This document shows, piece by piece, positions 16,166-24,246 of a stretch of DNA of 64,000 nt. Origin of the DNA: Amycolatopsis xylanica (GTDB taxonomy: Bacteria; Actinomycetota; Actinomycetes; Mycobacteriales; Pseudonocardiaceae); NCBI RefSeq assembly GCF_900107045.1, contig NZ_FNON01000001.1, positions 806,001 through 870,000 on the forward strand, read 5' to 3'. The notes beneath the pieces are model-generated. The model worked only from the letters and a program-made list of their open reading frames with translations. It was not told the origin of the DNA and made no database searches. The position numbers and the translations under genes are program-made. Each line of letters opens with the position of its first letter. The stretch's first letter is position 1.

Positions 16166-16324
16166 CCCACGAGGGAGCACATCGCGGGTCAGCTGGCGGG
16201 GTCTGCTTCATCGCCTCCGGCGTCGTGTCTTAGGCCGTTGCGTGCGCAGCGAGCACCACCGCGGCCTGAGAGCACCACCCAGGCACGGGCGCGGAGCGCT
16301 GCGATCCGACCGGCCGCCCCTTGC

Positions 16325-16361
16325 GCAGGCTTTTCGGCCACCCAGCGGCCGAAAAGCCTGC
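16325..16361 (+). terminator. Perfect 15-bp hairpin after the HNH gene
   Basis: GCAGGCTTTTCGGCC and GGCCGAAAAGCCTGC pair exactly around a 7-base loop (ACCCAGC). It lies 160 bp past the HNH stop, inside the element and with no gene between. The stem is AT-rich in its middle. There is no U tract; a bidirectional terminator or a structural element are both possible. I see no credible gene in 16166-16560: the open frame there is Thr/Pro/His low-complexity. Confidence 0.55.
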
Positions 16362-16560
16362 ACAACAACCGAAGCACCCCCGGTGACAACCAAACTCGGG
16401 GCGAGCCCACCAAAACTCGGGCAGTCGCCGGGACCCCGGCTGACCACTCAGAAACCTCGGCCGACCACCACATCGCCGACCACTCTCCCCGCCACCATCA
16501 CGCCGCCGACCACCACGCCACCGATCACCTTCACCGCCGCCATCGCACACCACGACCAAG

Positions 16561-16762
16561 GCAGCCCGACCCACCACGCAGGCGGGCAGCAAGTACCAGC
16601 CGGGATTTCTCGTGAGCCACAACGAAATCTGACCACCGTGCCCCGGTCCGTATGGATATTTCCGCAGCGACCCCAAGCACCACCTGACCCCACGAGCGGA
16701 AATGTCCATACGGGACCGCCCTAGATCTGACCCCAACAGACCCCAAACCCAGAGCAAGCCGC
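16561..16762 (-). repeat. Right terminal inverted repeat of the HNH element
   Basis: It is the reverse complement of the left repeat with scattered changes (for example GTGGGGTCAGGTGGTGC against CCCGGGGTCGGGTGGTG). It retains the conserved stem-loop and the GGTACTTGCTGC and CTTGCTCTGGG blocks. It ends about 10 bp before the 3' end of the GH64 gene. Confidence 0.75.
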
Positions 16763-16772
16763 CGAGCCCGGA

Positions 16773-17924
16773 TCAGTCCAGCGGATCGAGCGTGATCGAA
16801 GCTTCCTGCGGGTTCCCATCAGTGACCAGCGATTCGTGGTGACCGACGTCGTCGAAAGCGAATCCGTAGGCCTTGCCGTCGACCATCCGCGCGTGGATGT
16901 CGCGCGAGTACTGGTTGGTCACGGCGTCCCGGTAGAAGCCCGAGTCGTCGGCGTCCGGCTGGTTCGGGTTGGTCAGGAGCGTCGAGCGGTTGTAGCCCGC
17001 GCACAGTGTCCGCGAGATCGGGCCGCGGACCTGGTCGTTCGGGGCGTCCAAGAGCTTGTGGCAGCCGAAGATGCTGTCGGAGTCGGGCTTGCGGAAGCTG
17101 GTGACGACCGCGCCGGAGCCGTCGGTGAAGTCCATGGTGTCGCCGGAGACCTTGCCGGTGAACTTGGTGTCGGGGCGGTCGGCGAACGGGGTCACGGTCA
17201 GTGCCGAACCGGCGTATTTCGACCAGACGCGGTTCACGTAATCGTCCATTATGGAGGCTGGCAGCGCGCCGTTGCCGGGGGCGAGTGCGCGCAGGACCGT
17301 GCCGTCGGAACGGGTCTGGATCAGTGTGCGCCACTCACCTTGCAGGCCGTCGAAGAAACCGCGGTAGCCGCCCGGCTTCAGGTGCCCAGTGGTCCTGGTG
17401 GACCCGTCGCCCGCGCGGACTCCGACCGCGTAGGGCACCGAGAACATGTCGACCTGGGTGCTGTTGATGTACAGCCCGCCGTCGTTGAGGGTGTACTCGG
17501 TCCAATTGAAGAGTATGTCGGAGTTCGGGTCGCTCGGGTTCTGGACCGCGGGCTGGACCAGGCCGCCGGTGGCCAGGCTGAAGGAGAGCTTCCGGCCGTA
17601 GGAGAAGTAGACGCGGCCGGAGAACTTGGGCATCCGGATGGTCATCGACTGACCTGCCGCCGGGCCGGGAATCGACGCGTCGGGTGCGGGGATGGGCGGG
17701 TTGCCGCCCGCTGGCCAGGCGTGGAAGGTGCCGTCCGCGTCGGCCCAGCCCTGCTGGCCGTCTGGCCTGGTGCCGATGTCGTAGAGGTAGACCTGGTCGC
17801 CGCGGGCGGAATTGTTGGTGATCCGCAAGGGAATGGTCTCTGGCACGCCGGAGGCGGCCGGGCTCACGGCGACCAGCCCGGCGGCCACGGTGACGGCGGT
17901 GAGCAGTATTCGGGAAAACGTCAT
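16773..17924 (-). CDS. Secreted glycoside hydrolase family 64 beta-1,3-glucanase
   Basis: A 383-residue protein with a signal peptide (MTFSRILLTAVTVAAGLVAV, cut near ASG-VPE). It then follows a GH64 plan with thaumatin-like N-terminal part: PLRITNNSARGDQVYLYDIG, IPGPAAGQSMTIRMPKFSGRVYFSYG, LFNWTEYTLNDGGLYINSTQVDMF, GYRGFFDGLQGEW, VWSKYAGSALTVTP and RTLCAGYNRSTLL. Members hydrolyse beta-1,3-glucans to pentasaccharides, attacking fungal or yeast walls. The ATG at 17924 has a GAGAGG site upstream. Its neighbour upstream is a secreted ricin-lectin protein, separated by a palindromic terminator, so the two form an extracellular carbohydrate-degrading set but are probably separate transcripts. Confidence 0.85.
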   Translation of the reverse strand: MTFSRILLTAVTVAAGLVAVSPAASGVPETIPLRITNNSARGDQVYLYDIGTRPDGQQGWADADGTFHAWPAGGNPPIPAPDASIPGPAAGQSMTIRMPKFSGRVYFSYGRKLSFSLATGGLVQPAVQNPSDPNSDILFNWTEYTLNDGGLYINSTQVDMFSVPYAVGVRAGDGSTRTTGHLKPGGYRGFFDGLQGEWRTLIQTRSDGTVLRALAPGNGALPASIMDDYVNRVWSKYAGSALTVTPFADRPDTKFTGKVSGDTMDFTDGSGAVVTSFRKPDSDSIFGCHKLLDAPNDQVRGPISRTLCAGYNRSTLLTNPNQPDADDSGFYRDAVTNQYSRDIHARMVDGKAYGFAFDDVGHHESLVTDGNPQEASITLDPLD

Positions 17925-18000
17925 TGTTTCGCCTCTCATGCCAGTGATCCACCCGGGAGGTGGGCGGTGGCATCCGCGGTCAAACATGGTCTTCCCGATC

Positions 18001-18038
18001 GCCCGGTCGTCTTGCCCGATCGGGCAAGACGACCGGGC
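18001..18038 (-). terminator. 38-bp perfect palindrome after the ricin-lectin gene
   Basis: GCCCGGTCGTCTTGCCCGA and its exact complement meet with no spacer at CGATCG. It lies 6 bp past the stop of the ricin-lectin gene and 77 bp before the GH64 start, so it can end one transcript and insulate the other. Confidence 0.75.
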
Positions 18039-18043
18039 CACGC

Positions 18044-20188
18044 TCAGCCGGCGAGGCTCGACCAGCGTTGCAGTGCCGAACCGGTGTCGGCCTGCTGGGT
18101 GACCGCGGCGCCGTTGGCGGTCGACGCGGTGGTCAGCAGCAGGGTGCTCTTGACGGACTTGAACGTGTAGTCGCCAGTGGACTGTTTGGTGGCGATCCAG
18201 TGCTGATTGGTTCCGCCGGTGCATGTCCACTGGATGATCGCCGCGCCCGCGGTGGTGGCGCCGCCTTCGACGTCCGCGCACAGCCCGGATTCGATGTTGC
18301 GCAGCTCGTAGGAGCCGTCCGCCTGGCGGGTGAACTGCCAGCGCTGGTTGGCGCCGCCGTTCGTGGCCCAGGTGATGAGCTTCGTGCCCGCGGTCGTGCT
18401 GTGCCCGGGGACGTCGAGTGCCTTGCCGCCTGTCGCGATGGCACGCGTGCCGCTGAGATCCGCGTCGCCGGTCGCCGTGACGCTCAGGGTCTGCTGGGCG
18501 GCGGTGCGGCCGTCGCCGGTCCAGTGCCGGACCGGGGTCGTTTCGGCGGCCGTGCCGGTCAGGCCGAGCACGAGCCCGCTGTACCGGTTGACCAGGCGGT
18601 ACGTGTCGCCCGCGCCGCGGATGACGAACCACTGCTGCCCGACGCCCGCGCTGCCCGAGGTCACCGTCGGCGCGGTGCCCCAGGCCCTGGTGGCCGGTCC
18701 GGACGAGCCGACACCCAGCGATCCGCCGGACGCGGCGTTGGTGATGCGGTACGAGCCGTCGCCGTTGCCGGTGAACGTCCACGACTGCGACGGGGAACCG
18801 GAGCCCGTCGCCGAGGTGGTCGCTTCGCTGCCGGAGACCTGGGCGAGCACCCGGCCGTCACCGCTGGCGATGCGGTAGGTCTTGGCCGGGTCGAACGGGG
18901 CGGGCGGCCGGGTCGCGTTGTCCACGCTGAGGTTGATGTACTCCGCCGAGGAGTTTCCGGAGCAGCCGAAGGAACAGTAGGCGCGGAAGTTCTTGCCGAC
19001 GATGGTGGAGCTCGTCTTGTTCGCGCTGTCGACGAACCAGCGGTACCACGACGCCGTGTGGTAGGCGCCGGTGTCGCCGATCAGGCGCCACTTCTGGGAG
19101 GCGAGGTCGTCGGTGGCATAGATCTGCTGCGGCGCGTTGCCGCTCTGGTCGACCGCCTGCGGTTCGCCGAGGTAGAGCCCGAGGTAGGCGTTGTAGGTGA
19201 TGTCCATGACGAACAGCGGTGAGGTCGCCGGCATCTTGCCCGCCGCGATCTGCTCGTCGGCCTTGCCGGTGTTCGCCGGGTCGTATTCCTTGGCGGGCGG
19301 GGTGTAGCCGGTGGCGTTGTTCGCGTCGACCGGGACCTGGTTGCTCTCCTTGCCGCCGACGCCGGGCTGCGACCACGCGCCGTCGTACCACTTCCGCCAG
19401 GAGCCCGGCGCCATCTTGGCCGACATCGGCGAGCGCGCCACATGGCCGTAGAACGCCTTCCAGCTCCCGCTCTTGTCGACCACGCGTGAGCCGTAGAAGA
19501 CGTAGAAGTAGCCGGACGCGACGTCGGCATAGAGCCGCTGGTCGCCGTCGCCGTAGTAGTAGGTCTGGTTCGGGAACGCCGCCGTGTCACCGCGTTGGGT
19601 GCTGAACGGGGAGGTCAGCACGTGGTCCTTGATCGTCCAGGTGCGGCCCTGGTCCTTGGACACGGCGTAGTCGATCGCGTCGTAGTGCAGGCCGTCGCCG
19701 AAGGGCTGCGGCGTGAATTCGTTGTGCACCAAGCCATACCAGTCGCCGGTGTCCGGATCCACCCAGGTGCCGACCAGGTCGCAGAAGTTCTTCTGCGAGT
19801 AGCGCGAGCCCGCGGGCGGGTCGGTGGACTCCTTGCCGGTCGGGCTGTTGTTGCAGCGCCAGGTGGTGTCGTTGTTGCGGTCCTTGCTGTTGGCCGGGTT
19901 CACCGCGTCGCTGATCGCGGCGGAGCGCGTGGCGTCGTCGAAGTTCGTGCCGGTGTAGAACTCCCATTCCCGCACGTCGTTCGCGCCGTAGAGGGCGGCG
20001 GACTGCTGGAAGTAGAAGGTGCCGTCCTTGTCGAGGTAGGGCGCGGCGGGCGCGTCGGTCGGATGCGTCCAGCTTCCCTTCGCCCCGACGGTCACGGTGT
20101 AGCCGCTCGCCGGTGGATCGGCGGTGGCGGCGGTGAGCCCACCCCCGAGCAATGCCACGGCGGCGGTCAAGGCCAAGACAGGACGCAT
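18044..20188 (-). CDS. Secreted protein with N-terminal beta-propeller-like region and two ricin-type lectin domains
   Basis: A 714-residue protein with signal peptide (MRPVLALTAAVALLGGGLTA; cleavage near ATA-DPP). Residues about 30-430 contain repeated Trp/Tyr/Asp motifs typical of a five-bladed propeller hydrolase-like fold (GTWVDPDTGDWYGLVHNEF, YAVSKDQGRTW, GYFYVFYGSRVVD, NAYLGLYLGEP). I cannot assign a family. Two ricin-B lectin modules follow (about 440-570 and 580-714), with QxW-type repeats (PSQSWTFTGNGDGSYRI, GQQWFVI, NQRWQF, NQHWIA, LQRWSSL). The ATG at 20188 has a GAGGGAG site. The lectin domains suggest binding to galactose- or xylose-bearing polymers. A catalytic role for the N-terminal part is inference. 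Confidence 0.75.
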   Translation of the reverse strand: MRPVLALTAAVALLGGGLTAATADPPASGYTVTVGAKGSWTHPTDAPAAPYLDKDGTFYFQQSAALYGANDVREWEFYTGTNFDDATRSAAISDAVNPANSKDRNNDTTWRCNNSPTGKESTDPPAGSRYSQKNFCDLVGTWVDPDTGDWYGLVHNEFTPQPFGDGLHYDAIDYAVSKDQGRTWTIKDHVLTSPFSTQRGDTAAFPNQTYYYGDGDQRLYADVASGYFYVFYGSRVVDKSGSWKAFYGHVARSPMSAKMAPGSWRKWYDGAWSQPGVGGKESNQVPVDANNATGYTPPAKEYDPANTGKADEQIAAGKMPATSPLFVMDITYNAYLGLYLGEPQAVDQSGNAPQQIYATDDLASQKWRLIGDTGAYHTASWYRWFVDSANKTSSTIVGKNFRAYCSFGCSGNSSAEYINLSVDNATRPPAPFDPAKTYRIASGDGRVLAQVSGSEATTSATGSGSPSQSWTFTGNGDGSYRITNAASGGSLGVGSSGPATRAWGTAPTVTSGSAGVGQQWFVIRGAGDTYRLVNRYSGLVLGLTGTAAETTPVRHWTGDGRTAAQQTLSVTATGDADLSGTRAIATGGKALDVPGHSTTAGTKLITWATNGGANQRWQFTRQADGSYELRNIESGLCADVEGGATTAGAAIIQWTCTGGTNQHWIATKQSTGDYTFKSVKSTLLLTTASTANGAAVTQQADTGSALQRWSSLAG

Positions 20189-20295
20189 GGTGGGACTCCC
20201 TCGGCTGGATGATCGAAGCTGCGCGCAATGATGCACAATCGAGCAACTTCGAGCACGCTAGTGTGCGAACATGATGAGGTTTGTTCGCTTGGCTG

Positions 20296-20871
20296 TCAAC
20301 CGACGTTCGATGTGCTCGGGCAGAGTCCCTTGAGGAGCAGATCGATGGTCACGCGCGCGTCGTAATCCGGGTCGACGCGCTCGGCGCCTGCGCAGATGTC
20401 GCCGATCGCGCGAAGGAGTTGGTAAGCGGTGATGTCCGCCGTGACCTCCCCGGCGTCGCGGGCGGCGGAGAGCAGGTCCGCGAGCACGGGGACCAGGCGG
20501 TCGAGGAACACCGTGTGGAGGGTGGCGAAGCCGTCGGGGTCGTCGCGCATCGCGGCGGCGAGGCCGTGTTTGGTCACCAGGAAGTCCACGAAGAGGCTCA
20601 CCCATTGACCCAGCGCGGCGAACGGGGAGGCCGCCTCCGTGAGCAGGGTGGGGCCCGCCTCGGCGCAGGCGTCGACCTGGTGACGGTAGACGGCGACGAC
20701 GAGGTCGGCGCGGGTGGGGAAGTGGCGGTAGATCGTGCCCATCCCGACGCCCGCCTCGGCGGCGATGCGGCGGACCGGGGCGTCCACGCCGTCGGTGACG
20801 AAGACCGACGCGGCCGCGTCGAGCAGTGCCTTCTCGTTGCGGCGGGCGTCGGCGCGCTTGGGCGTGCTCAC
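20296..20871 (-). CDS. TetR-family transcriptional regulator
   Basis: A 191-residue protein. The N-terminal helix-turn-helix matches TetR (LLDAAASVFVTDGVDAPVRRIAAEAGVGMGTIYRHFPTRADL; core VGMGTIYRHFPTRADL). The rest is an all-helical ligand-binding domain. It is divergent from the DUF218 gene across 100 bp and upstream of the secreted lectin gene on the same strand, 107 bp away. A weak hairpin GCGAACA/TGTTCGC (20265-20288) just after its stop may end the transcript. The target is therefore more likely the divergent gene or itself; no clear palindromic operator is visible to me in the gap. Confidence 0.88.
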   Translation of the reverse strand: MSTPKRADARRNEKALLDAAASVFVTDGVDAPVRRIAAEAGVGMGTIYRHFPTRADLVVAVYRHQVDACAEAGPTLLTEAASPFAALGQWVSLFVDFLVTKHGLAAAMRDDPDGFATLHTVFLDRLVPVLADLLSAARDAGEVTADITAYQLLRAIGDICAGAERVDPDYDARVTIDLLLKGLCPSTSNVG

Positions 20872-20971
20872 CTGGTGGTCCTCTCTCGCGATGATATTTG
20901 GAACGTCGCTCCGCTTAGTAGTCTACGAGAGTGGACGTGCCGCGAGCGCGTGAGTGGCAGGATCGCGGGCC

Positions 20972-21577
20972 ATGAACCGGAAAACACTGGTGGCTCTGGG
21001 GCTTTTCGGCGTGGCCGCGTGGGGTGAGTTCGTGCACTGGCGGGCCAGCCGCGCCCTGACGCGAGCGAGCCTGCCCGCGCGCACCGAGGCGGTGGTCGTG
21101 CTCGGCTACCGCGACACCGGCGAGCAAGCGAACGTGCTGAACCGGTGGCGCGTGCGGGCGGCGCTGCGCTCGGTCGACTCCACGCTGGCGGGCACGACCG
21201 TGATCTTCTCCGGCGGAAGCGGCGCGGCTTCCGTGCCCGAGGCGGTACTCATGGCGGACTACGCGGTCAAGGCGTGCGGTTTCACCGGGAAGATCGAGGT
21301 GGAGACCGAGTCGCGCAGTACCTGGCAGAACGTCGAGAACGTGGTCCCGCTGATCGAGCACGCCGACCAGATCAAGATCGTGTCCAACCCGCTGCACGCC
21401 CAGAAGGCGCGTCTCTACCTGCGTGAGCTGCGTCCCGATCTCGCCGGACGCCTGGTGCGGGCCGCCGACTACCGGCTCGGGGAGGCGTGGCCGCTCAAGC
21501 CGCTGTTCGCGCTCTACGGCCTTCGGGATCTTGCGCGTACCCAGCGCAAGCTCGCCTCACGGGGTGAAGCCTCGTGA
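20972..21577 (+). CDS. YdcF/SanA-like DUF218 membrane-associated protein
   Basis: A 201-residue protein with a hydrophobic N-terminus (TLVALGLFGVAAWGEFV), then the DUF218 core: EAVVVLGYRDTGEQ, TTVIFSGGSGAASVPEAVLMADYAV, ESRSTWQNVENVVPLI and KIVSNPLHAQKARLYLRELRP. E. coli members (SanA, ElyC, YdcF) act at the envelope, and some affect peptidoglycan or vancomycin permeability. The biochemical activity is not defined. It is divergent from the TetR gene. The stop codon lies inside the left arm of the shared hairpin at 21573. Confidence 0.8.
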   Translation: MNRKTLVALGLFGVAAWGEFVHWRASRALTRASLPARTEAVVVLGYRDTGEQANVLNRWRVRAALRSVDSTLAGTTVIFSGGSGAASVPEAVLMADYAVKACGFTGKIEVETESRSTWQNVENVVPLIEHADQIKIVSNPLHAQKARLYLRELRPDLAGRLVRAADYRLGEAWPLKPLFALYGLRDLARTQRKLASRGEAS

Positions 21578-21614
21578 GTGTTCCGGCCGGTTCTAACCGG
21601 CCGGAACACTCACG
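21573..21614. terminator. Bidirectional hairpin, member 1 of the GTGAGTG...CACTCAC family
   Basis: The 20-bp arms are perfectly complementary (CGTGAGTG, TTCCGGCC, GGTT on the left) around CT. The stop codons of both convergent genes (TGA at 21575-21577 plus; TGA at 21610-21612 minus) lie inside the two arms. The same outer arms and GGTTCTAACC centre recur at 35559 and 49992. Confidence 0.85.
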
Positions 21615-23277
21615 ACCCCAGCGCCGTGACGAACCCGGCGTCGGGGGTGCCGAGGCCGGTCACCGCGTCGTATCCGTAACCGGTGCTCAGTGAGGAGTCG
21701 CGGTCGAACGTCACGAGCGCGGATCCGTCCGGTGTGGACGCTCCGAGCGGGACCCGGTCGGGCAGGATGTCGTGGAACGAAGCGGCTTTCAGGCTGTACA
21801 GCAACGGGTTGGCGAAGCCGATCGGCGTCGGCCGGTCCGTGCTGGCCAGTGCCAAGATCCCCGCGAAGAGCGAGCTGGCGAGTTCGGTTCCACCCGTCGT
21901 GGAGAGCCCGAATTGGCCGCCGACGGTCTGGCCCATGACGAACCCGGTGTACGGGTCGGCGACCGCCGCGACGTCCGGGGTCACGCGCATCGGAGCGCTG
22001 CCGTAGCGGCGTGACAGCGCGGCCGGGACCTTGCGGCGCTGGTAGTCGGGCTGGGCGAACAGGGTGCTCGTGCCGCCGCCCGAACCCGCCGTGAACGTTC
22101 CCGGCTGGGGCAGCGGGTAGGCGCCGGCGACGACGCGGTTGAGCGCGGTGCCCCAGCCGGTCTCGAACTGGCGCCTGCCCGCTTGGTCGATCGCCAGGCT
22201 GGTGCCGCCGACCGCGGTGACCAGCGGATCCGACGCCGGATAGTCCGGCTGCGCGGGGAGGCCGTTGATCGTCTCGTCGCCGGAGTCACCCGAGGCGTAG
22301 ACGAACCCGATTCCCTCGGCCGCCGCCTGGACCAGCAGTGAGTGGGTCTTCTGGATTTGGGCGGCCGGAAGGTTCTCGCCGCGGTAGACGTAGGAATTGC
22401 TCACGATGGTCGCGGGCTTGTTCTGGACCACCCAGTTGAGCGCCTCGTCGATGCCCTCGGCGCAGTCCCGCGCGCCGACGTACAGCACCTTGGCGCCCGG
22501 CGCGACCGCGTGGACGGCTTCGACGTCACGGGTTTGCGACCGGTACCAAGCGCTGCGGCCGCCGCACGGCGCGCTCGGGCTGAAGGGCTTGAACAGCTTG
22601 CGGGTGTACTGGCCGGAGGCGAACGGCGGCTGGCCGTAGGCCGTCGCGTGGGCGTTGGCGTCCTTGAACCCCGTGGGTGAGTCGAAGACGCCGATGACCG
22701 CGACGGTGACGCCGTGGCCGTCGCGCCCGGCGACGAGAGACGGCTTGAGGTCGTAGGCGGTCTGCAGCTGATCGGCGCCGTAACCGCACAGCGTGGTCGG
22801 GAACGACGTCCGGTCGTACGCCGCCGGGAGATCCTGGTGCTGCTGACCCCAGAAACCCGAGCAGCCAGCGCTGCGGGGAGCGTCCGAAGTGGACACCACC
22901 GACGGGGTGTTCTCGGCGATCGCGAGGATGTCCGGACTCGCCGCTCGCGCGAGCCGCGCGGGGGAAGCCGTCGCCGAGATCCACCGGTTGCCTTCCGCCG
23001 TCTCGCCGACGGTGAACCCCGACTTGGCCAAGAGCGCCCGGACGCGGGTGACCTGGTCGGCGGTCGGGGCGTAGCGGGCGGTGAACTCGGCGGGGCTAAG
23101 GAACTTGCCGTAGAGCGGATTCCCGGGGGTGGACACGTCGAGGGCGAACCGCTCGGCGCCGTCGCGGAGCTTGAGCACGACTGTGAAGGACTTCGGCGGC
23201 GGGGGAGCGGCGAGCGCGGGCGCGGCGGTCAGCGACAGGCCGAACGCGAGCAGGAGACTGGTGCTGCGCAGTCGCAT
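21610..23277 (-). CDS. Secreted S53 (sedolisin) peptidase homologue lacking catalytic Ser and Glu
   Basis: A 555-residue protein with signal peptide (LLLAFGLSLTAAPALA), an activation prodomain (about 30-130; NPLYGKFLSPAEFTARYAP) and a sedolisin domain (about 165-555). The oxyanion Asp block YASGDSGDE is present, as are GGTS (357-360) and the C-terminal calcium-site region TGYGYDAVTGLGTPD. The catalytic set is damaged. The Glu-x3-Asp motif reads S247-Q-T-R-D251, so the Glu is lost and the Asp kept. The nucleophile motif GGTS is GGTE465. Both were checked on the DNA. It starts 15 bp after the NlpC/P60 gene and is the last gene of the poly-glutamate operon. A binding rather than cleaving role is inference. 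Confidence 0.8.
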   Translation of the reverse strand: MRLRSTSLLLAFGLSLTAAPALAAPPPPKSFTVVLKLRDGAERFALDVSTPGNPLYGKFLSPAEFTARYAPTADQVTRVRALLAKSGFTVGETAEGNRWISATASPARLARAASPDILAIAENTPSVVSTSDAPRSAGCSGFWGQQHQDLPAAYDRTSFPTTLCGYGADQLQTAYDLKPSLVAGRDGHGVTVAVIGVFDSPTGFKDANAHATAYGQPPFASGQYTRKLFKPFSPSAPCGGRSAWYRSQTRDVEAVHAVAPGAKVLYVGARDCAEGIDEALNWVVQNKPATIVSNSYVYRGENLPAAQIQKTHSLLVQAAAEGIGFVYASGDSGDETINGLPAQPDYPASDPLVTAVGGTSLAIDQAGRRQFETGWGTALNRVVAGAYPLPQPGTFTAGSGGGTSTLFAQPDYQRRKVPAALSRRYGSAPMRVTPDVAAVADPYTGFVMGQTVGGQFGLSTTGGTELASSLFAGILALASTDRPTPIGFANPLLYSLKAASFHDILPDRVPLGASTPDGSALVTFDRDSSLSTGYGYDAVTGLGTPDAGFVTALGS

Positions 23278-23292
23278 GGGGTTCCTTTCGGG

Positions 23293-24246
23293 TCAGATGC
23301 GGCGGGCCACCCGGAATACGTGGGCGAACACGCCGTCACCGGTCAGCACCGAGGCGCCGTTGCGGTCGCCCATGGTCGGGCCGTTGTAGCGCTTGCGGCT
23401 GGAGATGAACCGCGGCTGCCCGGCCGAATCGAGGCCGAGATAGATCGCGGAGTGGTCGATCAGCGGGCCGTCCTCGGGGTCGAGGTCGAACAGCAGCAGG
23501 TCACCGGCACGCAGCCGCGCGAGCGACTCCGGCGGGGGCTGGGCGCCGGAGTTCGGGACGATCAGCGTGCCGGGGCCCACGGTGGCGATGTCGTTGGTCT
23601 GCCGGGGCAACCGGCCGTCCGACGGTGTCCAGCCGAGTGGATAGCCCGCGCGGTAGCCGTAAATCATGCGCAGGAAACCACTGCAGTCCAGGGAATCCTT
23701 GCGGATCGGATCGGGGCGCCGCACAGTACCGTCCACATAGGTCCAGGGCACGCCGAGGTAGTCGGTGAAGTCGGAGTCGGTCACCCGCTCGCCGTCGACC
23801 ATCGGGCCGAAGAACGCCCGGCCCGCATAGCGGACTCCGCGCGGGTCGAAGAGGTTCTCGGTGCCCCGGCGGTACTGCATCGCGATCGCCAGCACGTCGG
23901 GGGAGCGGTCGGTCAGCATGGTCGTGAGCCACCGGCCCAGCGCCGCGTCGTGCTCGCCGCCCAGCCGCCACGGCAGCGGCGCGACGCGGACCCAGTCCCG
24001 GGTGGTGACCGTCGCGCTGGTCACCTCCGGCTCGGCGAAGGTCCGGGAGGGACCACGGAAGACGCCGGTCCGCGACCCGTCGGTCAGGGTGGCGACGGTG
24101 GTCCCGGACTCGGTGACGACCAGGGTGCGGCCCGGGTTTTCGGCTCGCTCGTAGTGGTAACGCGGTGGCCCGGCGGCCGAGGCGGGCACCGAAGGTCCGA
24201 AGAGGACGGTCAGGATGGCCAAGGTGAGCACAGTGGACGGTTTCAT
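23293..24246 (-). CDS. Exported NlpC/P60-like cysteine hydrolase of the poly-glutamate operon
   Basis: A 317-residue protein with a signal peptide (MKPSTVLTLAILTVLFGPSV). An SH3-like or variable region is followed by an NlpC/P60 domain: nucleophile C188 in DSLDCSGFLRMIYGYR, His265 in LIDHSAIYLGLD and the AGDLLLFD strand. Such enzymes hydrolyse gamma-D-glutamyl bonds in peptidoglycan, and related ones cut poly-gamma-glutamate. That fits an operon making a gamma-linked glutamate polymer. The ATG at 24246 overlaps the CapA stop (ATGA). It is a paralogue of 27349-28227 (shared TLTDGSRT, YGYRAGYPL-like and IYLGLD blocks), but only this copy keeps its catalytic residues. Confidence 0.75.
   Translation of the reverse strand: MKPSTVLTLAILTVLFGPSVPASAAGPPRYHYERAENPGRTLVVTESGTTVATLTDGSRTGVFRGPSRTFAEPEVTSATVTTRDWVRVAPLPWRLGGEHDAALGRWLTTMLTDRSPDVLAIAMQYRRGTENLFDPRGVRYAGRAFFGPMVDGERVTDSDFTDYLGVPWTYVDGTVRRPDPIRKDSLDCSGFLRMIYGYRAGYPLGWTPSDGRLPRQTNDIATVGPGTLIVPNSGAQPPPESLARLRAGDLLLFDLDPEDGPLIDHSAIYLGLDSAGQPRFISSRKRYNGPTMGDRNGASVLTGDGVFAHVFRVARRI

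Larger units (their letters stand above)
14651..16762 (+). mobile_element. 13E12-like HNH element with ~200-bp terminal inverted repeats
   Basis: The element is bounded by inverted repeats at 14651-14860 and 16561-16762 and carries one gene (DUF222/HNH, 14906-16165). A truncated copy of its left part lies 700 bp upstream. The outermost shared bases are CGGCTT...TTGCTCTGGG on both sides. Mycobacterial REP13E12 repeats encode the same protein family and serve as phage attachment sites; homology of the element to those is inferred from the protein. I found no flanking target duplication that I can support. Confidence 0.65.

Noticed and set aside
16238..16615. Thr/Pro/His-rich open frame after the HNH gene
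   Set aside because: Low-complexity tract with no ribosome site; it runs into the element's inverted repeat, so it is not counted as a gene.
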